A stretch of 57,108 nt of DNA, taken from positions 1-57,108 of the forward strand of contig CAINRS010000124.1 in assembly GCA_903852755.1 (NCBI GenBank), in the 5' to 3' direction. Position numbers and translations under genes: made by a program. This DNA is from an uncultured Actinomycetes bacterium (lineage in GTDB: Bacteria > Actinomycetota > Acidimicrobiia > Acidimicrobiales > Microtrichaceae). Positions 1 through 8,852 of the stretch are shown here, one piece after another (the first letter of the stretch is position 1; each line of letters begins with the position of its first letter). A model generated the notes under the pieces. The model saw only the letters and a program-made list of their open reading frames with translations. It ran no database searches and was not told the DNA's origin.

Positions 1-145
1 AGCCATGAGCCCACCTCCTGAGTTGGTCCAGCGCCCTGTGGCTGCCGGCCGACACCAGAACGGTACGACGACGGGGGAGCCGGTGGCAACTACCGGTCGG
101 GGACCGGACCGGGCGCCGCGGCGCCGTCTCAGGAAACGGAGCCGG

Positions 146-2410
146 TCACCCGCCCGGAGCGGCACTCGCCGCACGCGGGGCCGTGGTGGTGGAGCGCGGG
201 ACGGTGGTCGTCGACCGGGGCACGGTCGTGGTGGAGCGGGGCACCGTCGTCGTCGAACGCGGCGTGCTCGTCGTCGTCGTCGAACGCGGCGTGCTCGTCG
301 TCGTGGACGACGAACCGCCCGACGTCCCGGAGGACCCCGTCGACGAACCCGACGAGGAGCCCGAACCGGAGCGGCTGGGCGAGGACCCACCGTTCAGGAC
401 CTTCTCCCCGTAGTCGACGTCGGCGAACTCGCAGTCGTCGTCCCCACTCGTCGCCTGCGACATGAAGGACCGCCAGATCCGGGCGGGCGTGGCGCCACCG
501 GAGACCTGACCACCACTCGGGAGCGTCATCTCCCGGGGCTCCTCGTAGCCCATCCACACCACCGAGGTGAGCCGGCAGGTGTACCCCGCGAACCAGGCGT
601 CCGTCGCGTCGTCGGTCGTCCCCGTCTTGCCGGCGGCCGGTGAGCCGAACGAGGCGTTCCGACCCGTCCCCCGCCGGATCACCCCGGTCAGCACGGCGGT
701 GACCGTGTCGGCGACGTCCGGAGCGACCACCTGCTGGCGGGGGACGTCGACGGCGGCGTCGAACACGACGTTGCCGTCGGAGTCCTCGATGCGTTCGATG
801 ATGTACGGATCGATCCGCACCCCGTGGCGCGCGAACGTCGAGTACGCGGAGGTCATGTCGAGGACGGACACCCCGACGGCACCGAGCACCAGCGAGTAGA
901 CCGGGTCGAGTTCGGACCGCACGCCCAGTCGGTTGGCCATGTTCACGAGTCGTTCCGGGGTGACCTCGTCGACCATCCCGGCGTAGACGGTGTTGGTCGA
1001 CCCCCACGTGGCCTGCTCGACGGTCTCCACACCGTGGTCGGCCCGGTCGTAGTTGGCCGGCCGCCAGGGCGACCCGTCCGACTCCGTCACCCCCGGGAAC
1101 TGCGTCGTCGGCGGCGCGTCGAACCTGGACTCGACCGAGAAGCCGTCCTCGACGAACGCCGCCAGGGCGATCGGCTTGAACGTCGATCCCGGGGCTCGGC
1201 CGGATCCGCCCCCTTCGGCCCCGAGCGCGAGGTTCACCTGACTCGAGCTGTAGTCCCGACCGGCGACCATGGCGACGACCCTGCCCTCCTCGTCGACCGA
1301 CACCAGCGATCCGAGCGGTCCGCCCGGCTGGTTGACGTAACCGTTCACCGCCTCGACGGCCTGGGACTGCACCTCTGGTCGGAACGTCGTGTAGACGCGG
1401 AACCCGCGGGTCTCGGCCCCGGGCCCGAACCGCTCACGCAGCTGCCGCCGGACGAGCTCCACCCAGTACTCCGAACCGAGGTCGGAGTATCGCACCGGCC
1501 CGAAGTCCGAGGTGTCCTCGGTGCGCTCCAGGATGTTCGGCGGGAGCACCCGGCCGTCGGGTTCGATCCGGGCCTCGGTGAGCCAGGGTTGGGCCGCCAC
1601 GGCGTCAGCCGTCGCCCGGTCGATGTAGCCCTCCTCGACCATGGCCCCGAGCACGCTCGCCCGACGCCGGGTGGCGACGTCGGGGGCCAGGGTGGCGTCC
1701 GCTGTCTCCGGCGACCGGATCAAGCCCGCCAGGTAGGCCGCCTGGGCCAGGTCCAACTGCTCGACGTCGACGCCGAAGTACACCTGCGAGGCCGCCTCGA
1801 CACCGTAGGCCCCCCGGCCGAAGTAGACCTCGTTGAGGTACCGGGTCAGGATCTCCCGCTTGTCGAGTTCGCGCTCGAGCTTCACCGCCAGGATGGCCTC
1901 CCGCACCTTGCGGTCGAGCGTCCGCTCCGAGGTCAGGAACACGTTCTTGACGTACTGCTGGGTGATGGTCGACCCACCCTGCAGGTTGTCCCCCTCGCCG
2001 AAGACCGTCTGGTAGAAGGCCCGGCCGATGCCCATCGGATCCACACCGTTGTGGTCGAAGAACTTGCGGTCCTCGGCGGAGAGCACGGCCTGGACCAGGA
2101 CCTCGGGGAGCTGCTCGTAGTCGACGAGGACGCGCTCCTCCTCGGACTTGAGCTTGGCCATGGCGGTGTCGAAACCGCACTGGCCGTCGGGTACCTCGGA
2201 GTCGCAGACGAACGAGGTCTCGATCGGCCTGGCCTCGGGCGGCAGGTCCAGGGTGTTGAGCGCGGTCCACAGGCCTCCGACCGTCACCACCCCCAGGACC
2301 AGCGCACCGAAGGCCGCGAAGCGCAGGCGCCAGAGGAGTCCCCTGCGCACCGGCTGGTCGTCGGGAGACGCCGTGTTCCGGTCGCCGGTCTTGGTGGTTC
2401 GGGACGCCAC
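146..2410 (-). CDS. Class A penicillin-binding protein (bifunctional transglycosylase/transpeptidase)
   Basis: A 754-residue enzyme that polymerises and cross-links peptidoglycan outside the membrane. Residues 25-53 form one membrane anchor. The GT51 transglycosylase domain follows, with EDRKFFDH at 113-120 (E113 the likely catalytic Glu) and GGSTITQQYVKN near 145-156. The transpeptidase domain shows STFK at 409-412 (nucleophile S409), STN at 471-473 and KTGT at 595-598, so all three motifs are intact. Residues from about 672 on are a low-complexity Gly/Ser then Thr/Pro/Arg/Ser tail built on a seven-residue repeat (VPRSTTT), probably a cell-wall spacer. The start is GTG at 2410 with only a weak ribosome binding site. 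DUF5318 lies 97 bp upstream on the same strand, a pairing common in actinobacteria. Family assignment is firm. The exact class (PonA1/PonA2-like) is not resolved. Confidence 0.95.
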   Translation of the reverse strand: MASRTTKTGDRNTASPDDQPVRRGLLWRLRFAAFGALVLGVVTVGGLWTALNTLDLPPEARPIETSFVCDSEVPDGQCGFDTAMAKLKSEEERVLVDYEQLPEVLVQAVLSAEDRKFFDHNGVDPMGIGRAFYQTVFGEGDNLQGGSTITQQYVKNVFLTSERTLDRKVREAILAVKLERELDKREILTRYLNEVYFGRGAYGVEAASQVYFGVDVEQLDLAQAAYLAGLIRSPETADATLAPDVATRRRASVLGAMVEEGYIDRATADAVAAQPWLTEARIEPDGRVLPPNILERTEDTSDFGPVRYSDLGSEYWVELVRRQLRERFGPGAETRGFRVYTTFRPEVQSQAVEAVNGYVNQPGGPLGSLVSVDEEGRVVAMVAGRDYSSSQVNLALGAEGGGSGRAPGSTFKPIALAAFVEDGFSVESRFDAPPTTQFPGVTESDGSPWRPANYDRADHGVETVEQATWGSTNTVYAGMVDEVTPERLVNMANRLGVRSELDPVYSLVLGAVGVSVLDMTSAYSTFARHGVRIDPYIIERIEDSDGNVVFDAAVDVPRQQVVAPDVADTVTAVLTGVIRRGTGRNASFGSPAAGKTGTTDDATDAWFAGYTCRLTSVVWMGYEEPREMTLPSGGQVSGGATPARIWRSFMSQATSGDDDCEFADVDYGEKVLNGGSSPSRSGSGSSSGSSTGSSGTSGGSSSTTTSTPRSTTTTSTPRSTTTVPRSTTTVPRSTTTVPRSTTTAPRAASAAPGG

Positions 2411-2507
2411 GGCAGGTCTCAGGGAGTGCGCTGCGGCGGACCATCAGCCCGCCACCGGTCCGGTGGGACCTCAGGAGAGTCTGCCCGACGGAGCCGTCGG
2501 TGTCCGG

Positions 2508-2978
2508 TCAGGAGCGGCCGCCGGCCCGGGCAGATCCTCCCGGTCGGGTCGCTCCACCGGTCTCCGCCGAGGCCACTGCGGCCGAGCGGGACTCGACCGG
2601 CGCCACCTCGATGAGGTGGTTCCACCTGCAGCCCAGGCAGACCTCGACGACGTAGCACCGCAGCCCCGTCCGGTTGGCGGCCAGCTTGCGCAGCTCGGCC
2701 CGGCTCGTCACGACCCGCCCGCCGGCCGGCAGGCGGGGACCGAACACGTACCGGACGATGCGGAGCCGGGACTCGGCGCAGACCGGACAGGGGGCCGTCG
2801 CTCGCTGCGAGCAGTGCTCCGCGACCCGGAGCAGCTCACGCTGGGCGTCGCACACGTCTCCCCGGGGGATGCTGCCCGCCCGGACCCGGGCCAGCACCTG
2901 TCGGCGGGCGAACCGGTAGTCGACGCTGCCGGGGGCACGACCCGGGCGGCCCGATGCGTCCGGCTGGGTGAAGGGCAC
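2508..2978 (-). CDS. DUF5318 family protein
   Basis: A 156-residue protein of the actinobacterial DUF5318 family, which is usually found next to a class A PBP, as here. It has a CPVC pair near residue 84 and a CYVVEVCLGC motif near 130, suggesting a small metal- or disulfide-bound fold. It has no signal peptide or membrane segment. The last 25 residues are Ala/Gly/Ser/Arg-rich and probably disordered. The start is GTG at 2978, divergent from the methyltransferase at 3064. The function is unknown. The context suggests a role tied to the PBP, but that is inference. Confidence 0.75.
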   Translation of the reverse strand: MPFTQPDASGRPGRAPGSVDYRFARRQVLARVRAGSIPRGDVCDAQRELLRVAEHCSQRATAPCPVCAESRLRIVRYVFGPRLPAGGRVVTSRAELRKLAANRTGLRCYVVEVCLGCRWNHLIEVAPVESRSAAVASAETGGATRPGGSARAGGRS

Positions 2979-3063
2979 GGCGACACGCTACCCCTGCGGT
3001 CCGGGGGCGCCACCGCAACCGGTGGTCCACGTCCTCGAGGCGACCAGCGGCGACAATGGTCCC

Positions 3064-3864
3064 GTGGCCCAGCGCACCATCCGTCGCCACCCGTCGGCCG
3101 GGAACCTCAGCAGCCGACCGGTCCTGGTCGACGAGCACACCCGGCCCGAGCCGCTCCCGCCGGTGAGCTTCCCGCACGGTGTCGAACTGTCGGGTCGGGT
3201 GGTCGAGTTCGGGCCCGATCTGGACCACGACCAGATCAACCGGCTCATCGGGAACGTCGAGGGCCGCCGCGTGCTCGACCTGGGCTGCGGCACCGGGGCG
3301 GCCGCCATCGCCCTCGCCCGGCGTGGCGCCCGGGTGATCGCCGTGGAGACGTCGACCTCGCGCCTCGCCCAGGCCCGGCTGGCGGCGGAACGGGCCGAGG
3401 TCCGCATCGAGTTCCACCACAGCGACCTGGCCGACCTGGCGTTCCTGCGCGCGGACGCCGTGGACCTGGTCGTGTCGGTCTACGCGCTGACGGCCGTCGG
3501 GGACCTCAGTCGCGTCGTCCGGCAGGTCCACCGTGTGCTGACGCCGGAGTCGCCGTTCGTCCTGTCGCTCCCCCACCCCTTCGCCTCGATGCTCGAGGAC
3601 GACGAGGCCGAGGAGCAGCCCCCGTCGCTCACGCGCACGGCCTGGCAGCCCTCCCCCAGGGCGTGGCGGGCCGCTGCCGACGAGGGCGTCAGCCACCCGC
3701 ACTCGGTGAGCGAGGTGTTCACGACGCTGACCCGTGCGAGCTTCCGGGTCGACACCCTGCTCGAGCCCCGGGCCGACAGTGACGGGACGAGCCCGCACCG
3801 CTCGTCACTGAGCGACTGGGTGCCCGAGACGCTGCTCGTCCGCGCCCGCAAGCTCGGCATCTGA
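3064..3864 (+). CDS. Class I SAM-dependent methyltransferase
   Basis: A 266-residue protein with the SAM-binding motif I VLDLGCGTG at residues 70-78, an acidic motif II (AVET near 92) and a Rossmann-type arrangement through about residue 170. The substrate cannot be told from sequence. I chose GTG at 3064 because residues translated upstream of it are low complexity. An in-frame start at 2968 would overlap the divergent DUF5318 gene. It converges on the universal stress protein gene, with 21 bp between the stops. Confidence 0.8.
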   Translation: MAQRTIRRHPSAGNLSSRPVLVDEHTRPEPLPPVSFPHGVELSGRVVEFGPDLDHDQINRLIGNVEGRRVLDLGCGTGAAAIALARRGARVIAVETSTSRLAQARLAAERAEVRIEFHHSDLADLAFLRADAVDLVVSVYALTAVGDLSRVVRQVHRVLTPESPFVLSLPHPFASMLEDDEAEEQPPSLTRTAWQPSPRAWRAAADEGVSHPHSVSEVFTTLTRASFRVDTLLEPRADSDGTSPHRSSLSDWVPETLLVRARKLGI

Positions 3865-3885
3865 GCGGCCCCGGCGCCGGCACGT

Positions 3886-4317
3886 TCAGGTGCGGTGTCG
3901 AACCACGACCACGGGGCAGTGCGCGTGGTTCACGCAGTAGGTGGTCACCGACCCGAGGAGCAGTCCGACGAACCCACCGTGGCCGCGTGAGCCGACGACG
4001 AGGAGCTCGGCCGTCGCCGAACACTCGATGAGCCGCTCGCCCGGGTGGCCGTCGAGCACCTCGACGGCCACGTCGAGACCGTCGAGCAGACCCTCGTCCG
4101 CAGCGGACCCGACCGCAGCGTCGAGCAGGCCCCGACTCGCGGCCCGCAGGTCGTCCGGATCGGGTGCCGCCACCTCGTAGCCGGTCGTCATGACGGGCGT
4201 CGCGTAGGCCGAGACGACCCGCAGTCCCGTGGAGCGCAACCGGGCCTCGGCAGCGGCCCAGCGCAGCGCCGCCAACGAGTGCTCCGATCCGTCGAGCCCG
4301 ACGACGATCTCACCCAT
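3886..4317 (-). CDS. Universal stress protein (UspA family)
   Basis: A 143-residue single Usp domain. It starts MGEIVVGLDGSEHSLAAL and ends with the ATP-binding signature GSRGHGGFVGLLLGS followed by CPVVVVRH, matching the nucleotide-binding branch of the family. The start is ATG at 4317, which lies inside the last codons of cca (cca stops at 4310), an 8-bp overlap on the same strand. This suggests translational coupling. An upstream in-frame extension would read through the 15-bp repeats and is rejected. The role is presumably a stress-linked ATP or AMP sensor. Confidence 0.88.
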   Translation of the reverse strand: MGEIVVGLDGSEHSLAALRWAAAEARLRSTGLRVVSAYATPVMTTGYEVAAPDPDDLRAASRGLLDAAVGSAADEGLLDGLDVAVEVLDGHPGERLIECSATAELLVVGSRGHGGFVGLLLGSVTTYCVNHAHCPVVVVRHRT

Positions 4318-5851
4318 CCTGACCACCTCCGTCCTGTCCGGCCCCGTCCTGTCCGGCCCCGTCCTGTCCGGCCCCGTGCTGTCCGGCACCGTGCTGTCCG
4401 GCACCGTGCTGTCCGGCCCCGTCCTGCGGAGCACCGGCCCGGGCCGAGTGCCAACGATCCAGCTCCGCCAACGCCTCGTCCCGGTCGAGCGGGCCGCGGT
4501 CCAGCCGGACCTCGAGCAGGTGCGCCAACGCCGCCCCGACGAGCGGACCCGGGGGGATCCCCAGGTGCGCCATCACCTCGGCGCCGTCGAGGTCGGGACG
4601 GATCGCCCGCACGGCCTCGGCCTCCTGCAGCGCCGCGATCCGATCCTCGAGCTCGTCGATCCGTCGTGACAACGTCTCGGCCTTGCGGCGGTTGCGGGTC
4701 GTGCAGTCCGCCCGGGTCAGGGCGAGCAGGTCGTCGAGCTGCGGTCCCGCGTCCCGCACGAACCGTCGGACCGCGGCGTCGGTCCACCCCATCTGGTAGG
4801 TGTGGAACCGCAGGTGCAGGTACACGAGCTGCGTCACGTCGTCGACCAGCTGACGGGAGAACCGCAGTGCCCGCATCCGGTCCCGCGTCATGCGGGCCCC
4901 GACGACCTCGTGGTGGTGGAACGACACGCCCTTGGGACCGATCGACCGGGTCTTGGGCTTGCCGACGTCGTGGAACAGCGCGGCGAGCCGGACCTCGAGC
5001 CGGCACGCCGACTGCGCCACGACGGCGATCGTGTGGGTGAGGACGTCCTTGTGCCGGTGGATCGGGTCCTGCTCGACCCGCATCTCCGGCAGCTCGGGGA
5101 GGAACATGGCTGCGAGCCCGGTGTCGCACACGAACCACAGACCGGCGCTCGGGTCGTCGACGACGACGAGCTTGCAGAGCTCGTCCCGGATCCGTTCCGC
5201 GGACACGATCGACAGTCGCTCCGCACCGGACACCACGGCGTCGAGCACATCGGGCGTCGGCACCAGGCCGTACCGGGCGATGAACCGGGCAGCGCGGAGC
5301 ATCCGCAACGGGTCGTCGGAGAACGACTCCTCGGCGGTCATCGGGGTGCGCAGGACCCGGTCGTGGAGGTCGTTGATCCCGTCGAACGGGTCGATCAGCA
5401 CCGGGGCGTCCGTCGTCACCTCGAGCGCCATGGCGTTGACCGTGAAGTCCCGGCGAGCGAGGTCGTCGGTGACGTCGCGGCTGAACCGCACCGCCGGCTG
5501 ACGGCTCTCCGGACGGTAGGTGTCGGCCCGATGGGTGGTGATCTCGAACGTGTCGGCGCCGACCCGCACCCCGATGGTCCCGAACTGCTCCCCGGTGGTC
5601 CACACGGCGTCGGCGACCGGGGCCACGATCCGCTTCACCTCCTCCGGCTCGGCGTCGGTCGTGAGGTCGATGTCCTGCGGTTCCACCCCGCCCGAGGTCG
5701 CCGACCCGGTCCCGGTGGATCCCGCCGGGCCGGAGAGGAACAGGTCCCGGACACACCCACCGACGAGGTAGAGACGGGCGTCGGCCCGGCCGAACACCCC
5801 GGTCAGCGGCGCCGCGCGGTCGATCAGGCGGCGGGCGCGCTCCGGTGTCAC
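4310..5851 (-). CDS. cca: CCA tRNA nucleotidyltransferase
   Basis: A 513-residue class II enzyme that adds or repairs the 3' CCA of tRNAs. The N-terminal palm has the GG motif (LVGGCVRDLFLSG) and the DID metal-binding motif, separated by an unusual Gly/Ser/Thr-rich insert of about 15 residues (canonical spacing is short). ERA motifs (DFTVNAMAL, DDPLRMLRAARF) follow. A C-terminal HD domain contains LFHDVGKP. The start is GTG at 5851, since upstream residues are non-conserved and read through the divergent promoter region. The last 40 residues are a GAGQD/GAGQH repeat encoded by the 15-bp tandem repeat and overlap the usp start. It is the counterpart of pcnA/Rv3907c in the mycobacterial order. 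Confidence 0.93.
   Translation of the reverse strand: MTPERARRLIDRAAPLTGVFGRADARLYLVGGCVRDLFLSGPAGSTGTGSATSGGVEPQDIDLTTDAEPEEVKRIVAPVADAVWTTGEQFGTIGVRVGADTFEITTHRADTYRPESRQPAVRFSRDVTDDLARRDFTVNAMALEVTTDAPVLIDPFDGINDLHDRVLRTPMTAEESFSDDPLRMLRAARFIARYGLVPTPDVLDAVVSGAERLSIVSAERIRDELCKLVVVDDPSAGLWFVCDTGLAAMFLPELPEMRVEQDPIHRHKDVLTHTIAVVAQSACRLEVRLAALFHDVGKPKTRSIGPKGVSFHHHEVVGARMTRDRMRALRFSRQLVDDVTQLVYLHLRFHTYQMGWTDAAVRRFVRDAGPQLDDLLALTRADCTTRNRRKAETLSRRIDELEDRIAALQEAEAVRAIRPDLDGAEVMAHLGIPPGPLVGAALAHLLEVRLDRGPLDRDEALAELDRWHSARAGAPQDGAGQHGAGQHGAGQHGAGQDGAGQDGAGQDGGGQDG
4331..4435. repeat. 15-bp tandem repeat, six units plus one degenerate unit
   Basis: Six head-to-tail 15-bp units run from 4331 to 4420. 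Three read GTCCTGTCCGGCCCC on the plus strand, then three have G in place of C at position 3 and variable C/A at position 13. A diverged seventh unit lies at 4421-4435. On the minus strand the repeat encodes three GAGQH then three GAGQD pentapeptides at the C terminus of Cca. It sits immediately upstream of the universal stress protein start. Confidence 0.95.
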
Positions 5852-5943
5852 GATTCGAGCGTAGTTGGAGGATCCCACAGTCCGACCCGACCGGACGCTG
5901 CACCACCCCGCTCCGGCCCGTACGCTCTGCAGCGGATCCACCG

Positions 5944-6657
5944 ATGACCTCCCGAGCCACCCTCACCCTGGGACGCGACCGCTACCGAGTCGGACCGTGG
6001 CACGCCGACCCGGAGACCGCCTACCTGGCGCTGACGCCGGAGTCGCCGCGCGTGCGCGACGACACGCTCCTCGCCTGCCTGGACCGGCTCGGCGACGGCG
6101 GGTACCGGTCCGTCATCACCTCGGCGTTGCACACCGACGAGACCGGACCGTTCCTGCGCCTCGGTTTCGAGGAGTTCGACCGGCTCCGGGTCCTGGCGAT
6201 CGACCTGGACGAGCCGGTCCCGGCCCCGGAGGTCCCCCGCCCCTACCGGCTCCGGCGGGCCCGGCGATCGGACCGGGCCGCCGCCCTGGCCACCGACCGC
6301 CGGGCGTTCCCCGACTTCTGGCGCCTCGACGCCGAGTCCATGCACGACGCCGAGGCGGCCACCCCGTCGACCCGGTTCCGGGTGGTCGAACGCCCGTCCG
6401 GCGTGGTGGCCTACGCGATCACCGGTCGCAGCGGTGGACAGGCGTTCCTCCAGCGCCTGGCGGTCGACCCCGCCGACCAGGGCCGGGGTCTGGCGACGGC
6501 CCTGTGCCGGGACGCGATGCGCTGGGCCAGTCGGCGGTGCCACCGACTGCTGGTCAACACCCAGACCGACAACCAGCGGGCGCTCGACCTCTACCTCCGA
6601 CTCGGCTTCGAGCTGACCCCGAGCGACCTGGTGGTCCTCCGCCGCCCGCTGCCGTGA
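5944..6657 (+). CDS. GNAT-family N-acetyltransferase (tandem GNAT-like)
   Basis: A 237-residue protein. The C-terminal half is a clear GNAT domain with the acetyl-CoA motif RLAVDPADQGRGLATAL at 171-187 and a typical end (TQTDNQRALDLYLRLGFEL). The N-terminal 95 residues look like a degenerate GNAT half (FLRLGFEEFDRLRVLAIDL). The start is ATG at 5944, 92 bp from the divergent cca start. Its stop overlaps the next gene's GTG by 4 bp (GTGA at 6654-6657), so the two are probably co-translated. In mycobacteria this slot holds the Nudix gene mutT4. The substrate is unknown. Confidence 0.8.
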   Translation: MTSRATLTLGRDRYRVGPWHADPETAYLALTPESPRVRDDTLLACLDRLGDGGYRSVITSALHTDETGPFLRLGFEEFDRLRVLAIDLDEPVPAPEVPRPYRLRRARRSDRAAALATDRRAFPDFWRLDAESMHDAEAATPSTRFRVVERPSGVVAYAITGRSGGQAFLQRLAVDPADQGRGLATALCRDAMRWASRRCHRLLVNTQTDNQRALDLYLRLGFELTPSDLVVLRRPLP

Positions 6658-8852
6658 GCCGGCCGGGCCGCCGCCCTGCGCGGATCCTCCCCGGAGTGGT
6701 CGTGGCAGTGGTCGTGGCAACGGTCGTGGCAGTGGTCGTGACACCGGTCGACGGTCCCGCCCCGCACCCCGGGGGCGACGGAGCTCGGGCGGACGCCCCG
6801 GTGGCGCTCGGACTGCAGCGCACGGTCGCCCGTCAGTCCGGTGCACCCGGGGCGGTCGACCTGCGACTGGCCTTCGTCTCCCCGTCGGTTCCGCCCACGG
6901 GGACCTTCGAACTGCGATTCGAACCGACCGCTGACATCCCCCGGGGATCGGTGCTCGAGGTGCGCTTCCACCGACAGATCACCAACCGTTCGCAACTGCG
7001 CGAACGCGTCGCCGCCATCGCCGACGGCGGATCCCCGGGGGGGACGGTGCGCCCGCCGGTCCGGGTCCCCGACGGCCTGCTCGGCAATCCGCTCGCCGGC
7101 TGGCGCCTCGAGCTCCGGGTCACCGACGTCGACCAGGGCGGCGACGAGATCGTGCTCCCGGACGACGGTATCGTCCCGGTGTCCCTGGACCTCGTCGACG
7201 CCGCCGGCGCACCACTGTGGGAACAGACCGTGTTCATGGTCCGGCCCCCGGCGGACCGGCCGCTGGGACGTGACGGTCGGCCGGCCGAGTTCGCCGTCAC
7301 TGCGGCGCTCGCGCTCGACGCCGATCCGACCATCGACCTCGACGGGACGTCGACCCTGGACGAGGAGCTCCTCGGTCGGGTCGACCAGGTCGCCGACCTC
7401 CTGGCGGCCGTTCCCGAGTTCCCGTTCTCCCTGGCGCTCGAGCCCAACCTGCTCTCCGGGCTCGACCGGTCGGGCACCCGGTCCGCCACGGCGCTGTCCG
7501 AGGCCGTGCAGCAGCCGGGGCTCCGGGGCCGGAGCCTCCGGCGACCGGACGTACCGGTCGACACCGGCGGCATCATCCGGGCCAACGGCCTCGACGTGCT
7601 CGAGGAACTGCTCCAGACGGGCGAACAGGTCGTCGAGGAGGCGACCCTGCGTGCACCCGTCGACTCGACGTGGCTGCTCGACGAGACCGTGGACCCCGAG
7701 TCGCTCCCCGCCCTCGAGAGCCTGGGCGTGCGGCGGGTGGTGCTGCCCGCCGAGCGGATCGAGCGACCCGGTGACGTCGACGACGACGCCGCCCGGTGGC
7801 GGACGATGGCCCTGGCGGACAGCGCCACCGTCACCGGCGACGACCCGACGCTCACCCCGCTGACCGTCATCGCCGACGACCCGATCCTGTCCCTCCTGTC
7901 GCTCGATGCGTCGATCAGCCCCGGTGTGGCGGCCAACCGGATCTCCACCGAACTCGCCGCCGAGTGGTTCACCGCCGTGGACGCCGACACCGACGCGTTC
8001 CCCGGACCGCAGACGTTCATGTTCGTGCCACCACAGGTCGACCCGGCGCTCCTGCTGGCACTCGGTCCGGCACTCGACGGCACCGGGGTGCTCCGCGCCG
8101 ACCCGGCCGCCGATCCGCCCCCGGCGGCCCCCATCGACGGCGAGGTCGCCGTGGCGACCGTGGCGGACCGGGACCCCGCCCCGCAGGAGGCCGCGATCGC
8201 CGAGTACCGCTCGACGCAACGACTCATCGGTGGCGTGCGCAGCATCGTGGGGCTCGCCGAACCCGACGTCACCACCTGGTCGTTGCTCAACAGCCAGAGC
8301 ATGTCGGTCGCCGTCCCGGAACCCGAGCGGGCCGCCACCCACACCTCGATCGCCGAGCAGGCCCGGGCCCTGCTCGACGGGATCCAGGGCCCCGCCGACA
8401 GCTCGGTGGTCGTCGGCAACTCGCAGGCGACGATCCCGCTGCGCTTCACGAACTCGCTGCCGTACCCGGTCGACGTCGAGCTGCGGATCCGGAGCAACCG
8501 GGTCGAGGTCCGGGGCGGTGACCGACAACGGTTGCGACTCGAACCCGGCGACACACCGGTCGAACTCGCCGTCGAGGTCCGCGCCGGTGGTGTGTCGACC
8601 GTGCGGTACGACCTGACCTCTCCCGACGGCACCGTCGGGATCACCTCGTTCACGACCGAGGTCCGGGCCACCCGGTTCTCCGGGGTCGGGGCCGGACTGT
8701 CGATCCTCTCCCTCGTGGTGCTCGCCTGGTGGTGGATCTCGACGGCACTGCGCCGCCGGCGGCAGTCGGCCCGTGCGGCCGGACACCACCCGAGCGAATC
8801 GGTGACGAGTGCCGGGTCCGGCGTGGACGGTAGCGTCACCCCGCGTGGATGA
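6654..8852 (+). CDS. DUF6049 family membrane-anchored envelope protein
   Basis: A 732-residue protein of the DUF6049 family, the position of Rv3909 in mycobacteria between the cca region and murJ/sigM. An N-terminal Val/Ala-rich hydrophobic segment (about residues 12-29) follows an Arg-rich start and acts as signal or anchor. The long middle part is extracellular and acidic, with beta-rich segments. A second membrane helix near residues 680-705 (LSILSLVVLAWWWIS) is followed by an Arg-rich cytoplasmic tail. GTG at 6654 overlaps the GNAT stop. The GTG of the kinase gene at 8845 lies just before this gene's TGA, an 8-bp overlap. The function is unknown. Conserved context ties it to cell-envelope assembly. 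Confidence 0.8.
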   Translation: MSRPGRRPARILPGVVVAVVVATVVAVVVTPVDGPAPHPGGDGARADAPVALGLQRTVARQSGAPGAVDLRLAFVSPSVPPTGTFELRFEPTADIPRGSVLEVRFHRQITNRSQLRERVAAIADGGSPGGTVRPPVRVPDGLLGNPLAGWRLELRVTDVDQGGDEIVLPDDGIVPVSLDLVDAAGAPLWEQTVFMVRPPADRPLGRDGRPAEFAVTAALALDADPTIDLDGTSTLDEELLGRVDQVADLLAAVPEFPFSLALEPNLLSGLDRSGTRSATALSEAVQQPGLRGRSLRRPDVPVDTGGIIRANGLDVLEELLQTGEQVVEEATLRAPVDSTWLLDETVDPESLPALESLGVRRVVLPAERIERPGDVDDDAARWRTMALADSATVTGDDPTLTPLTVIADDPILSLLSLDASISPGVAANRISTELAAEWFTAVDADTDAFPGPQTFMFVPPQVDPALLLALGPALDGTGVLRADPAADPPPAAPIDGEVAVATVADRDPAPQEAAIAEYRSTQRLIGGVRSIVGLAEPDVTTWSLLNSQSMSVAVPEPERAATHTSIAEQARALLDGIQGPADSSVVVGNSQATIPLRFTNSLPYPVDVELRIRSNRVEVRGGDRQRLRLEPGDTPVELAVEVRAGGVSTVRYDLTSPDGTVGITSFTTEVRATRFSGVGAGLSILSLVVLAWWWISTALRRRRQSARAAGHHPSESVTSAGSGVDGSVTPRG

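Noticed and set aside
1-145. Coding region before the PBP stop
   Set aside because: Only GC-rich sequence with small palindromes (e.g. GGCGCCGCGGCGCC) is seen. No gene is supported.
824-2614. Long plus-strand reading frame opposite the PBP gene
   Set aside because: It lies antisense to the well-supported PBP, is Arg/Gly/Pro-rich without recognisable motifs, and results from high GC bias.
4331-4435. 15-bp repeats considered as CRISPR
   Set aside because: The units are contiguous with no unique spacers and are part of the Cca reading frame.
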